Notes under the pieces: model-generated | Seen by the model: the letters and a program-made list of their open reading frames with translations, nothing else | What the model was told of the DNA's origin: nothing | The model's database searches: none | Shown here: piece by piece, positions 44,122 through 53,167 of the stretch | Position numbering within the stretch: position 1 is the stretch's first letter | Layout of the letters: every line of letters begins with the position of its first letter | NCBI GenBank assembly: GCA_002373675.1 | Contig: DFLF01000008.1 | Span: 211,423-275,422 of the forward strand | DNA length: 64,000 bases | Direction: 5' to 3' | DNA from: Pseudobutyrivibrio sp. UBA3626 | GTDB lineage: Bacteria > Bacillota > Clostridia > Lachnospirales > Lachnospiraceae | Position numbers and translations under genes: made by a program

Positions 44122-44475
44122 TTATTCCTCAACAACAGCTTCAGTTTCTTTTTCAGTATTAATGTATTTCTCATAAGCATATTTGTCAGTAGAAAGATCT
44201 TCTTTAAGTTCTTGCAACTTCTTATTCTTCTCCTCTACTTCTTCTTCAGAGAGAATCTTTAAGTCGCCATTATAAAGTTCTTCAACAGCAATAGAAAGTG
44301 CTTTTTTCTTATCTGCATTTTCAATATTCATAGGTTCTGCACCATCAATTATCTCTCTGGCACGCTTAGCTGTTGCGCATACAATACTGTATCTACTATT
44401 TACTACAGGCTCCTCACCAACTACAACGTCCTGATTTACCTTTTTCATTAATTCAACATACGATGGATGTATCAT
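44122..44475 (-). CDS. rpoZ: DNA-directed RNA polymerase subunit omega
   Basis: Omega helps assemble RNA polymerase. The 117-residue protein begins MIHPSYVELMKKVNQD and has SRYSIVCATAKRAREI near residue 27, the diagnostic omega segment. A charged, Glu-rich C-terminal extension follows. It lies 5 bp after gmk, the common gmk-rpoZ pair. Confidence 0.93.
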   Translation of the reverse strand: MIHPSYVELMKKVNQDVVVGEEPVVNSRYSIVCATAKRAREIIDGAEPMNIENADKKKALSIAVEELYNGDLKILSEEEVEEKNKKLQELKEDLSTDKYAYEKYINTEKETEAVVEE

Positions 44476-44480
44476 CTGTT

Positions 44481-45119
44481 CTATTCTCCTTTCGAATACT
44501 CTTTTAATTCTTCTTGCATTTTCTTTATTGAATCGTTATTTCTAACGGTTCTTGCATGTTCACATTGAATAATATTATGAACTTTATTAACACTATCTTC
44601 AAGCACATCATTAATAATTAAATAATCATAATTATTCATAAGATATGACTCTTTAGAAGAAATGGCCATTCTTTGAGCAATAACATCGTGAGCTTCTGTT
44701 CCTCTGCCAACAAGTCTTTCTTTTAATATTTGGGCGCTTGGTGGCGTAACAAAGAGAAGTAAAGCCTCTGGAAATTGTTCCTTTACTTGTAATGCTCCTT
44801 GTACTTCTATTTCAAGAATAACATCTTTTCCTTCATTGATTAGTTTTTCTACATAGCTCTTAGGCGTTCCATAAGATCTGTCATTAAACGTCGCATATTC
44901 GAGCAATTCGTCATTATCTATCATTTTCTGGAATTCTTCTTTTGACTTAAAGAAATATTCTCTTCCTTCCTGCTCTCCAGGACGTTTCTTCCTTGTAGTC
45001 GCTGAAATAGACAAATGATATTCATCAGGATGACCCTGTAATAAATGTTTCATGATTGTTCCCTTACCAGCTCCGGAAAAGCCTGATAAAACAACAATTA
45101 AACCTTTATCATTCTCCAT
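44481..45119 (-). CDS. gmk: Guanylate kinase Gmk
   Basis: Gmk phosphorylates GMP to GDP. The 212-residue length is typical. The P-loop is LSGFSGAGKGTIMKHLL near residue 11, and the GMP-binding segment is SATTRKKRPGEQEGREYFF near residue 39. It follows yicC by 22 bp. In many Firmicutes remA lies between yicC and gmk, and it is absent here. Confidence 0.97.
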   Translation of the reverse strand: MENDKGLIVVLSGFSGAGKGTIMKHLLQGHPDEYHLSISATTRKKRPGEQEGREYFFKSKEEFQKMIDNDELLEYATFNDRSYGTPKSYVEKLINEGKDVILEIEVQGALQVKEQFPEALLLFVTPPSAQILKERLVGRGTEAHDVIAQRMAISSKESYLMNNYDYLIINDVLEDSVNKVHNIIQCEHARTVRNNDSIKKMQEELKEYSKGE

Positions 45120-45141
45120 AGTATTCAGCTCCTTTCTGTTA

Positions 45142-46020
45142 TTATTCTATATTCTGAATCTGTTCGCGAATCTTTTCAATTACAGTCTTCATGTCTATTC
45201 CGGTGTTAGCGACATCTACATTAGTTGACTTAGAGAGAATTGTATTGGCTTCACGATTAAGTTCCTGAGCCACAAAATCAAGCTTTCTACCAACAGGTTC
45301 ATTACTTGTAAGGGCAGATTTGACTTCGTCAATATGGCTCTTTAATCGTACAATTTCTTCGTCAACACAGATTTTATCAGCAAATATCGTGACTTCCATA
45401 GCAATTCGATTTTCATCAATGCTGTTATCTTCAAGTAAATCTGCTATCTTTTCACGAAGTTTATTCTTGTATTCATTAACAATTTCCGGAGACTTCTTCT
45501 CGATATAATCAACATCTCTAGACAGGTTATCAAGCTTTGACAGAAGGTCTTCTTTTAATCTTTCACCTTCGTTCTCTCTGCTTAGAATAAATTCATCACA
45601 GGAGATTTCCAAAGCCTTTAACAATAGTTTCTCAATCTCTTCTGTGGATTCTTCAACTTCATGAAGTTCTAGTACTTCGTTATACCTTGACAGACTAGAT
45701 GCACTGATGCTTCCGTCTAAGTTAAAATCCTTAGCCATCTCCTGTATTTTGTCATAATACATCCTGGCAATATGCCTGTTATATAGAATCTCATATTGCG
45801 AATCAGCATTTTCTTCAAAATTAACGAAGACATCAATTTTGCCTCGGTCAAGACGACTTGTAAGATATTTTCTGATTAAACCTTCAAATTTGTCAAACCC
45901 GCGAGGTGTCTTAATATTAAGGTCCAAATATCTATGATTAACAGCTTTGATTTCGATTGTAATTCTCTTGTCATCAGATGAGGATTCTCCATGACCAAAG
46001 CCTGTCATACTTCTTATCAT
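45142..46020 (-). CDS. yicC: YicC/YloC-family endoribonuclease
   Basis: YicC-family proteins are RNA-binding endoribonucleases linked to RNA turnover. The start MIRSMTGFGHGES is diagnostic; its ATG at 46020 has GGAG 6 bases upstream, and a longer reading to 46071 has no such support. The 292-residue product has EIKAVNHRYLDLNIKTPR near residue 25 and ends with the usual EPVGRKLDFVAQELNREANTI segment. It heads the yicC-gmk-rpoZ-rimO run on the minus strand. Confidence 0.94.
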   Translation of the reverse strand: MIRSMTGFGHGESSSDDKRITIEIKAVNHRYLDLNIKTPRGFDKFEGLIRKYLTSRLDRGKIDVFVNFEENADSQYEILYNRHIARMYYDKIQEMAKDFNLDGSISASSLSRYNEVLELHEVEESTEEIEKLLLKALEISCDEFILSRENEGERLKEDLLSKLDNLSRDVDYIEKKSPEIVNEYKNKLREKIADLLEDNSIDENRIAMEVTIFADKICVDEEIVRLKSHIDEVKSALTSNEPVGRKLDFVAQELNREANTILSKSTNVDVANTGIDMKTVIEKIREQIQNIE

Positions 46021-46154
46021 AATTATCTCCAATATATTATATTTTTCCTGCGTATAGGCATACGCATACATAATATATATTATAGATGTTTTAAGTATTT
46101 ACGTCAAATAATTCTAAAAATAATCGCAATATTTATAAGTAGTGTAGCAGTCTA

Positions 46155-46183
46155 TTGATTTTTGTATAATAACTAGGTATACT
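46155..46183 (+). promoter_or_regulatory. Sigma-A promoter for rqcH
   Basis: TTGATT and TATACT are 17 bases apart, with ATG 35 bases downstream of the -10 box. It lies in the divergent spacer between yicC and rqcH. AAGAGG serves as ribosome site. Confidence 0.65.
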
Positions 46184-46217
46184 TTGTACGAATATTTAAT
46201 TAAGAGGTGCTTATACT

Positions 46218-47948
46218 ATGTCATTTGACGGATCTACAATACATGAACTTGCATATGAACTTAATAATGAACTGTCGAATTGTAAAATAAATAAAATAGC
46301 ACAGCCAGAAAATGAAGAACTTCTTCTTACAATCAAAGGAAACGGCAAAACAAACAGACTTCTTGTATCATCAAATGCCTCTCTTCCCCTGATTTATTTA
46401 ACTAATAACAGAAAAGAAAGTCCTCTTACTGCCCCGAATTTTTGTATGGTTCTAAGAAAATACTTAAATAATGGGACAATAAGAAATATTTCGCAGGTTG
46501 ATTTCGAAAGAGTTATAAAAATTGAGATTGAACATTTAGATGAACTCAAAGATTTATCCACGAAGTATCTCTATATTGAAATAATGGGCAAACACTCTAA
46601 TATTATATTTACAGATAAAGATAATATAATTATTGACAGTATAAAACATATCTCCCATGCTGTTAGTTCTATAAGAGAAGTCCTTCCGGGAAGAGATTAT
46701 TTCATACCTCGTCAGGAGAATAGAATCAATCCTCTTACTGCAACAAGGGATGAATTCATGAAGATATTAGATAAGCCCACAACTGTGTCTAAAGCTATCT
46801 ATAAATCTTTTGTTGGCGTTAGTCCCAGTATTGCAATAGGAATATGTGAAAATGCAGACGTTGATGCAGACTTTGCTACAGATGCACTAAGCCTTGAAAT
46901 GAAAAACCTGCTTTATATGCGCTTCTCGGAGTATATAAGTGATATATCTAATAATGTGTATAAACCTAATATAATGTTTGAAAACGGCATACCTAAAGAT
47001 TACGCTCCTGTTATACTAAAGGGACATAATGATATTAAAAGATTTGATAATATGTCTGAACTTCTTGAATCATATTATTCTGAAAAAAATCGCATAACTA
47101 ATATAAAACAACGTTCTTCAGATATTAGAAAAATTGTTCAAATTCATATAGAAAGAGCTGCAAAGAAACTGGATATACAAAAAAAACAGCTTGATGATAC
47201 TAATAACATGGATAAATTCAAGTTGTATGGAGAACTTCTGATGACTTATGGACAAACTCTGCCAAGTGGTCAGAAAGAAATAACAGTAAATAATTACTAC
47301 ACAAATGAGGATATATCAATACATCTCGATAAAGATTTAAATGGCATAGAAAATGCCAAGAAGTTCTATAACAAATACAACAAATATAAAAGGACTAAAG
47401 ATGCATTAATCCCTCAGATTAAGCAGACAAAGGAATCCCTGGAACATCTAAAGGCAATTGAAGCTTCTATAATGCTTTGTGAAAACGAAAGTGACTTAAA
47501 AGGTGTAAAAGACGAACTTATACAATATGGATATATAAAAAAAGGCGGTAAAAAGAATAAAAGACAGGCGAAATCCAAACCGCTTCATTTCGTAACAGAG
47601 GATGGATATCACATTTACGTTGGAAAAAACAACCTTCAAAATGATGAACTTACATTTAATTTTGCAAAGGGAAATGACTGGTGGTTTCATGCTAAGAAGA
47701 TTCATGGCTCTCATGTAATTGTAAAAGTCAAAGACAATGAAGAACTGCCTGATCATATATTTGAAATAGCTGCAAATGTAGCTGCTTACTATTCTTCTGC
47801 TAGAAACTCTAGCAAAGTAGAAATTGACTATATACAGAAGAAAGAAATAAAAAAGCCAAGCGGTGCTGTGCCTGGCTTTGTAATATATTATACTAATTAT
47901 TCTATTGTTGCCACTCCAAGTCTTGATGGAGTCAAATTACATAATTAG
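46218..47948 (+). CDS. rqcH: Ribosome quality-control protein RqcH (NFACT family)
   Basis: RqcH binds stalled 50S-peptidyl-tRNA complexes and adds C-terminal alanine tails to mark chains for decay. The 576-residue product starts MSFDGSTIHELAYELNNEL, typical of NFACT-N. A coiled-coil stretch lies at about residues 280-430. The NFACT-R domain has NDWWFHAKKIHGSHVIVK near residue 477. Older annotations call this family fibronectin-binding. It stands alone on the plus strand and its stop is 7 bp from the convergent recG stop. Confidence 0.93.
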   Translation: MSFDGSTIHELAYELNNELSNCKINKIAQPENEELLLTIKGNGKTNRLLVSSNASLPLIYLTNNRKESPLTAPNFCMVLRKYLNNGTIRNISQVDFERVIKIEIEHLDELKDLSTKYLYIEIMGKHSNIIFTDKDNIIIDSIKHISHAVSSIREVLPGRDYFIPRQENRINPLTATRDEFMKILDKPTTVSKAIYKSFVGVSPSIAIGICENADVDADFATDALSLEMKNLLYMRFSEYISDISNNVYKPNIMFENGIPKDYAPVILKGHNDIKRFDNMSELLESYYSEKNRITNIKQRSSDIRKIVQIHIERAAKKLDIQKKQLDDTNNMDKFKLYGELLMTYGQTLPSGQKEITVNNYYTNEDISIHLDKDLNGIENAKKFYNKYNKYKRTKDALIPQIKQTKESLEHLKAIEASIMLCENESDLKGVKDELIQYGYIKKGGKKNKRQAKSKPLHFVTEDGYHIYVGKNNLQNDELTFNFAKGNDWWFHAKKIHGSHVIVKVKDNEELPDHIFEIAANVAAYYSSARNSSKVEIDYIQKKEIKKPSGAVPGFVIYYTNYSIVATPSLDGVKLHN

Positions 47949-47955
47949 ATTAATT

Positions 47956-49980
47956 CTAGAGGATATCTTCATAACCATTATTATGCCCTAGCTTATCAAA
48001 GGTATAACCTGATTTAATAAGCTCTTCTATATCCTGTTTTGCGCTTTCAAAAAGTTTGGCATCATTGTAGATATCTGCAATTCTAAAATTGACATCTCCT
48101 GACTGCCTGATTCCCATAATATCTCCAGGCCCACGCATCTTTAAATCTTCATTAGCAATAAAGAAACCGTCATTACTAGAGTTCATTATTGAGAGGCGTT
48201 TGTTAATTTCTTTATCATCAGTTGAATCAATGAATATACAATAGCTTTGTGAGCTTCCTCTTCCTACTCTGCCTCTAAGTTGATGAAGTTGTGCCAGACC
48301 GAATCTATTAGCATTTTCAATCATAATAGTTGTAGCATTAGGATTATTAACCCCTACTTCAACAACAGTTGTTGATATAAGAATATCAATTTCTTTTCTA
48401 ATGAAACGCTCCATTATATCATTCTTCTTTTGGGGATTCATTTTACCATGTAGAACTTCTATTCTTATATTATCCGGCATATACTCAAGTAGCATATCTC
48501 TATAATCCATAACATTTTCAGCTTCGGTAATCTCTTTTGCTTCTACAAGAGGACATATAATATATGCCTGGTGCCCTTTCTGAATCTCTGATAGTATATG
48601 TTTGTATGAATTTGGACGCATATTCTTTTTGACAACACAATTCTTAATTGGCAGTTTCGTCTTGGGAACATCCTTGATATTAGAAATGTTCATTCCCATA
48701 TAAATTATCATAGAAAGAGTTCTTGGAATTGGCGTTGCAGACATTACAATCGTAAAAGGATTAATACCCTTCTCTGTAAATGCCTCTCTTTGCTTTACGC
48801 CAAATCTATGCTGTTCATCTGTAATAACAAGCCCAATGCTTTTATAATCAACTTTTTCTTCGATTAATGCATGGGTACCGACAATAAAAAGATTAGGATT
48901 TTCTTTGATCTCTAAAAGAACCTCCTTTCTCTCTTTACCCTTAGTGGATCCCGTAAGACATACAACATTATACTTTAAACCGTTTTCTTTAATTAAATCA
49001 ACAAAATCCTTGTAGTGTTGTCTTGCAAGAACTTCTGTTGGTGCCATTATAGCAGCCTGATAGCCATTACTAACCATTGTAAGCATAGCAAGAAAAGCAA
49101 CGATTGTTTTACCGGAGCCAACATCTCCTTGGATTAACCTTTGCGTTACATAAGGAGATTTAAAGTCGGATATTATGTCGTGTAATGCATCATTCTGACC
49201 TTTTGTTAATTCATAAGGAAGATTTTTGATAACTATATTGGTATCTTCTATTGAATTAATTACATATGAATTAGCCGCTTTTTCTTCATTATGGATATTA
49301 TATTCAACTCCAAGCATGAATTTAAATATCTCATCATAAGCAAGTCTTCTTCTGGCTTCCATATAATCATTTAGAGAATCGGGGCTATGAATTAATCTAA
49401 TTGCTTCATTTATGCCAATAAGTTTATTCTTAGCTATTACAGATTCTGGCAAATGTTCCTTAAAATCTATTTCTGATAGAACTTCTTTTATGGTCTTAAT
49501 AATTAATTTGTTAGATATACCTTTAGTAAGAGAATATATTGGATATGGTCTCTTGATTAGATTCTCATACTCTTTGGGTTGATAAATCTCAGGTTGTTCC
49601 ATCTTAAAGGAGCCATACTCTTCTATCAACTTACCGAAGAATACTAAAGGTGTATATGTATAAAGCTGATTTCTGATATAAGGCGTTCTAAACCATACTA
49701 ATTCAATTTGAAGATTAGGAGTAAAGCCTTTGGCAAGAACTATATCAAATCTCTTTGTTTTTTTGAGTATAGCGCTTGAACGAAGTTCAAGAGTTATTGC
49801 AATTCTCTCCCCGATATGCTTAGACAACTCTTCTTCTTTAACAGGTTCTTTGTACAGATAATAAGTCCTGGGAAAAGAAAAAAGTATATCACCAACGGTG
49901 TATACTTTCATTCTTTTAAAACTATTGGCCTTACTCTCGCCTATACCTTTTACTACTGTAATAGGTTCATTAACATTCAT
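47956..49980 (-). CDS. recG: ATP-dependent DNA helicase RecG
   Basis: RecG remodels stalled forks and branched DNA. The 674-residue length is normal. The N-terminal wedge domain includes GIGESKANSFKRMKVYTVGDILF. Helicase motifs are QGDVGSGKTIVAFLAML near residue 285, ITDEQHRFGVKQRE (DEQH box) near residue 385, MSATPIPRTL, and QLHQLRGRVGRG near residue 560. It lies 35 bp after the fakA-like gene, a common pairing in Firmicutes. Confidence 0.97.
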   Translation of the reverse strand: MNVNEPITVVKGIGESKANSFKRMKVYTVGDILFSFPRTYYLYKEPVKEEELSKHIGERIAITLELRSSAILKKTKRFDIVLAKGFTPNLQIELVWFRTPYIRNQLYTYTPLVFFGKLIEEYGSFKMEQPEIYQPKEYENLIKRPYPIYSLTKGISNKLIIKTIKEVLSEIDFKEHLPESVIAKNKLIGINEAIRLIHSPDSLNDYMEARRRLAYDEIFKFMLGVEYNIHNEEKAANSYVINSIEDTNIVIKNLPYELTKGQNDALHDIISDFKSPYVTQRLIQGDVGSGKTIVAFLAMLTMVSNGYQAAIMAPTEVLARQHYKDFVDLIKENGLKYNVVCLTGSTKGKERKEVLLEIKENPNLFIVGTHALIEEKVDYKSIGLVITDEQHRFGVKQREAFTEKGINPFTIVMSATPIPRTLSMIIYMGMNISNIKDVPKTKLPIKNCVVKKNMRPNSYKHILSEIQKGHQAYIICPLVEAKEITEAENVMDYRDMLLEYMPDNIRIEVLHGKMNPQKKNDIMERFIRKEIDILISTTVVEVGVNNPNATTIMIENANRFGLAQLHQLRGRVGRGSSQSYCIFIDSTDDKEINKRLSIMNSSNDGFFIANEDLKMRGPGDIMGIRQSGDVNFRIADIYNDAKLFESAKQDIEELIKSGYTFDKLGHNNGYEDIL

Positions 49981-50015
49981 TAGTAATTCCTTAATTAATA
50001 TGTATAAGAGATATA

Positions 50016-51698
50016 TTATTCAACAGATGCTACATAATAATATACCGGTTGTCCGCCAGGTTGAACTTCAACTTCAAGTGAATCAAAATCTTCTTCAACT
50101 TGCTTTCCAAGCTTAATAGCATCTTTTTCTTTGACTTCATCACCATAGTATATTGTGATAATAGCTGTAGAATCATCAACCATTTCTTTAAGCATATCAA
50201 TAAATACCTTGTTCATGTCTTTATCAACAGCGAGAATGCCTGAGTCTCCGATTCCCATGTAATCGCCTTGAGAAATCTCTTTGTCATCAATAACTGTATC
50301 TCTTACAGCATATGTAACTTGTCCGGTTTTGACATTTTTGATTTCTTCTTCCATACGACTAACATTTTCTTCCACAGACTGATCAGGTATAAAGTTGATT
50401 ATTGCAGTAATTCCCTGGGGTATAGTCTTAGTTGGAAGTACAATGACATTCTTATTCTCGCATAGAGATGCAGCCTGATTTGCAGCTAAGATGATATTCT
50501 TATTGTTAGGAAGCACAAATACATTCTTAGCATTTACTTTCTCAATTGCCGATAGAACGTCATCAGTTGAAGGATTCATTGTCTGACCACCTTCTATAAT
50601 ATAATCGCAACCAAGCTCAGTAAATATTGAATTCATACCATCACCAATTGATACTGATACAAATCCCATCTCTTTTTCCGGCTCTTTATTTTCTGGTTTT
50701 TCTTCTTTGCTGCCAGAATCAGTAACTCCGGCTATCTCAGAAGCCGCCTTCTTACTAGATGCACTCTTAATTGTCTTCTCGTATTCTGTCTGAATATTCT
50801 TAATATCAATCTTAGTAAGAACACCAAGCTCTAATGCTCTATTAATTACTTCACCAAGCTCGTCAGTTCTTATGCTTACTGAGATTTCATCTCCATTCCA
50901 GTTAACCCTTACATGGCCACCTTTAGATTCTAAGAATGACTTAAGTTCCTGTTCGTTCTTATTACTGAATTTCTTGTTCAAATTAATAACAAAATCAGTA
51001 TGATATGTATATTGAACTTCTGCTGGAGTTTTTGGCTTCTTGTCAGAGTCATCCTCACCAATTGTAAGTTTGACGTCCTTGCCTAGAAGATAATCATATC
51101 CGCCTTGAAGTACACATACAAGACCTTGTCCGCCTGAATCAACAACTCCAGCCTGTTTAAGAACTGGCAGCATATCAGGTGTCTTAGATAATACAAGTTC
51201 AGCTTCTTTAATTACTTCATCAACAAAATATACCAGATCATCAGTTACTTCTACCATTTCAAGTGCTTTATCAGCTGCACCTCTTGCAACTGTAAGGATT
51301 GTACCTTCTTTAGGCTTCATAACAGCTTTATATGCAGTCTCAACAGACTTTTGCATTGCTTCACAGAGAACATCTGTTGTGATTTCATCGCATTTTCCCA
51401 TTACTTTGCTAAATCCCCTAAATAATTGTGATAATATAACACCAGAATTACCTCTGGCTCCACGAAGAGAACCTGATGAAATTGCCTTTGCCAAAGTCTT
51501 CATTGTAGGATCTTCTAATTCACTGACAGCTTTAGCAGCTGACATAATAGTCATGCACATATTAGTTCCTGTATCACCATCCGGTACTGGGAATACATTA
51601 AGTTCATTAATCCATTCTTTCTTAGATTCTAGATTATTTGCTCCAGCAAGAAAAGCATTCGCAAATTGTGAAACAGTAATTTTATTGATTTCTTTCAC
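50016..51698 (-). CDS. fakA: DAK2-domain fatty acid kinase subunit FakA (YloV)
   Basis: FakA phosphorylates exogenous fatty acids carried by FakB proteins. The 560-residue protein has the N-terminal DhaL-like (DAK2) domain with NVFPVPDGDTGTNMCMT near residue 30, whose Asp residues bind Mg-ATP, and SLRGARGNSGVILSQLFRG. Its C-terminal DUF1949-like domain includes NVFVLPNNKNIILAANQAA. An extra Lys/Glu-rich linker lies near residues 320-345. No fakB gene is in the window. It lies 14 bp after the Asp23 gene. Confidence 0.92.
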   Translation of the reverse strand: MKEINKITVSQFANAFLAGANNLESKKEWINELNVFPVPDGDTGTNMCMTIMSAAKAVSELEDPTMKTLAKAISSGSLRGARGNSGVILSQLFRGFSKVMGKCDEITTDVLCEAMQKSVETAYKAVMKPKEGTILTVARGAADKALEMVEVTDDLVYFVDEVIKEAELVLSKTPDMLPVLKQAGVVDSGGQGLVCVLQGGYDYLLGKDVKLTIGEDDSDKKPKTPAEVQYTYHTDFVINLNKKFSNKNEQELKSFLESKGGHVRVNWNGDEISVSIRTDELGEVINRALELGVLTKIDIKNIQTEYEKTIKSASSKKAASEIAGVTDSGSKEEKPENKEPEKEMGFVSVSIGDGMNSIFTELGCDYIIEGGQTMNPSTDDVLSAIEKVNAKNVFVLPNNKNIILAANQAASLCENKNVIVLPTKTIPQGITAIINFIPDQSVEENVSRMEEEIKNVKTGQVTYAVRDTVIDDKEISQGDYMGIGDSGILAVDKDMNKVFIDMLKEMVDDSTAIITIYYGDEVKEKDAIKLGKQVEEDFDSLEVEVQPGGQPVYYYVASVE

Positions 51699-51712
51699 TT
51701 GTTCGCCCTCCT

Positions 51713-52072
51713 TTAGTCAATTACACGAACGCCTTCAACGAATACGTTCATCTCTTTAACTTTCATTCCGGTAAACTCTTCTATTCTGTATTTTACGGTT
51801 TCCTTTAAATTATCTGTAACTGTTATTATGCTTACGCCATAAGATACAATAACGTGAAAATCAAATGAAATCTCATTGTCACCGTTAATAACCACGTTGA
51901 TTCCATGATTCAAATAATCCTTCTTGAGAAGTTTTACTAAACCATCTTTCATATTTACTGCAGCCATACCTACGATGCCAAAACATTCAACTGCTACAGC
52001 ACCGGCATAAGTTGCAATAACATCAGTATCAATAACAACTTTTCCAAGTTTTGTTTCTATTTGTCCTTGCAT
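51713..52072 (-). CDS. Asp23/Gls24 family envelope stress protein
   Basis: The 119-residue product belongs to the Asp23 family (YloU in Bacillus), small proteins at the cell envelope often paired with fakA. The pattern GKVVIDTDVIATYAGAVAVECFGIVGMA near the start is diagnostic. The first residues MQGQIETKLG precede it. TGGAGG is 4-8 bases ahead of the ATG. It starts the asp23-fakA-recG unit and is divergent from rpmB. Confidence 0.93.
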   Translation of the reverse strand: MQGQIETKLGKVVIDTDVIATYAGAVAVECFGIVGMAAVNMKDGLVKLLKKDYLNHGINVVINGDNEISFDFHVIVSYGVSIITVTDNLKETVKYRIEEFTGMKVKEMNVFVEGVRVID

Positions 52073-52266
52073 AATGAACCTCCATAAACGTTCTTTGATT
52101 TAATGCATAACACTATTACAATTATATACGTTTTATAATAAAAAACAACGAACTTTTATATTTTTAGAAAAAGTAACAAGTAAATTCTAAAAATGATTAA
52201 TTAATTGTATATTTTTATATACTAAACTTTAATATATGTAAAAATCAAAAAAAGTACATATTTTCC

Positions 52267-52295
52267 TTGTAAATTTCTACACCTTATGATAAGAT
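52267..52295 (+). promoter_or_regulatory. Sigma-A promoter for rpmB
   Basis: TTGTAA and TAAGAT are 17 bases apart, 60 bases before the rpmB ATG. The leader contains the short hairpin CGATTTGC / GCGAATCG near 52306-52329. The remaining AT-rich spacer back to 52073 shows no gene. Confidence 0.65.
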
Positions 52296-52355
52296 GTTCG
52301 TGTTGCGATTTGCTTATGTATGCGAATCGAGTTTGATTTAAGGAGGAAAAGACAA

Positions 52356-52541
52356 ATGGCTAAATGTGCAGTTTGTGGTAAGGGAGCTCATTTCGGAAAT
52401 AATGTAAGTCACTCACATAGAAAGTCTAACAGAATGTGGAAATCTAACATCAAGTCTGTTAAGTGTATGGTTAATGGAACACCTAAGAGACAATATGTAT
52501 GTGCTAAGTGCCTTCGTTCAGGTGCTGTTGAAAGAGCATAA
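52356..52541 (+). CDS. rpmB: 50S ribosomal protein L28 (zinc-binding form)
   Basis: L28 is a large-subunit protein. From the ATG at 52356, with AAGGAGG 9 bases upstream, it has 61 residues. It carries two CxxC pairs (KCAVCGKG at residues 3-10 and VCAKCLRSG near residue 49), the zinc-ribbon form of L28. NVSHSHRKSNRMWKSNI is diagnostic. A strong terminator follows. It stands alone and marks the last conserved gene before the restriction island. Confidence 0.96.
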   Translation: MAKCAVCGKGAHFGNNVSHSHRKSNRMWKSNIKSVKCMVNGTPKRQYVCAKCLRSGAVERA

Positions 52542-52572
52542 ATTATCATAAGTTATATAGAGAATAGTAAAG

Positions 52573-52608
52573 ACCTGCGAAAACTATTAGTTTTACGCAG
52601 GTTTTTTT
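52573..52608 (+). terminator. Intrinsic terminator after rpmB
   Basis: ACCTGCG and CGCAGGT form the outer stem, with AAACT/AGTTT extending it inside, followed by seven Ts. It is directly followed by the solo repeat arm at 52611. Confidence 0.92.
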
Positions 52609-52610
52609 AT

Positions 52611-52660
52611 GAGCTAATGTCATCAGTATATATCTAACGCTTCACACACCATAGTTCTAT
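52611..52660 (+). repeat. Solo arm of the MITE-like repeat bordering the restriction island
   Basis: Bases 52611-52640 (from GAGCTAATGTCATC to ATCTAACGC) are identical, in inverted orientation, to 60016-60045, and match 60250-60279 directly at 27 of 30 positions. The next 20 bases (TTCACACACC and onward) resemble the outer part of the full element at 59987-60306. Only one arm is present; the body that would lie toward rpmB is missing. The following gene reads its stop codon from just beyond this arm. Confidence 0.85.
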
Positions 52661-52661
52661 A

Positions 52662-53165
52662 TTATTCAACAATATCATCCGTTTCAGATAAACGATTCTC
52701 TTGCTCAAACAAAGACAAATCTATTTCATCATTAATAATCTTCTTGTCAATAAGATATACCCTAACATAACACTTATTAATCATTTCATTACTGCAATAA
52801 TGCATTAGAGCTGATTTATCTTCCTCCATCAGAACGTATCTAATGAAATTATTAGGACTAATAACTCTATCATTATCATCAATATGACACGGAACAATAA
52901 TTCCTTTTTTATAATATAATTCAAAATAATCTATAATAATATGTTTTCGGCCTATATTAAACACCTCGACACTATATTCTGAATTTCCTGTATTTGTTCT
53001 GGTTTCAATATCATCTATCAAATCATTTTGTGTATTTTTAATCGCAATAGATAGTTTAGGTTTATTCATCAAATGAGAACTAAGTAAGTTTAAAACAAAA
53101 CCTAAAAATACACATATAACGCTTATAATACTCGGGATTAACCAGTTCATAATTTCATTTATCAT
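52662..53165 (-). CDS. Membrane-anchored protein of unknown function in the restriction island
   Basis: The 167-residue product is not recognised. An N-terminal membrane segment covers about residues 9-30 (LIPSIISVICVFLGFVLNLL). A soluble domain follows with beta-rich stretches (YSVEVFNIGRKHIIIDYFELYY). The tail is acidic. It starts 2 bp after the hsdS stop with no clear ribosome site, so it is probably translated by coupling and belongs to the hsd operon. Similar small anchored proteins sit beside phage-defence genes elsewhere, but no motif supports a function. Confidence 0.65.
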   Translation of the reverse strand: MINEIMNWLIPSIISVICVFLGFVLNLLSSHLMNKPKLSIAIKNTQNDLIDDIETRTNTGNSEYSVEVFNIGRKHIIIDYFELYYKKGIIVPCHIDDNDRVISPNNFIRYVLMEEDKSALMHYCSNEMINKCYVRVYLIDKKIINDEIDLSLFEQENRLSETDDIVE

Positions 53166-53167
53166 AA

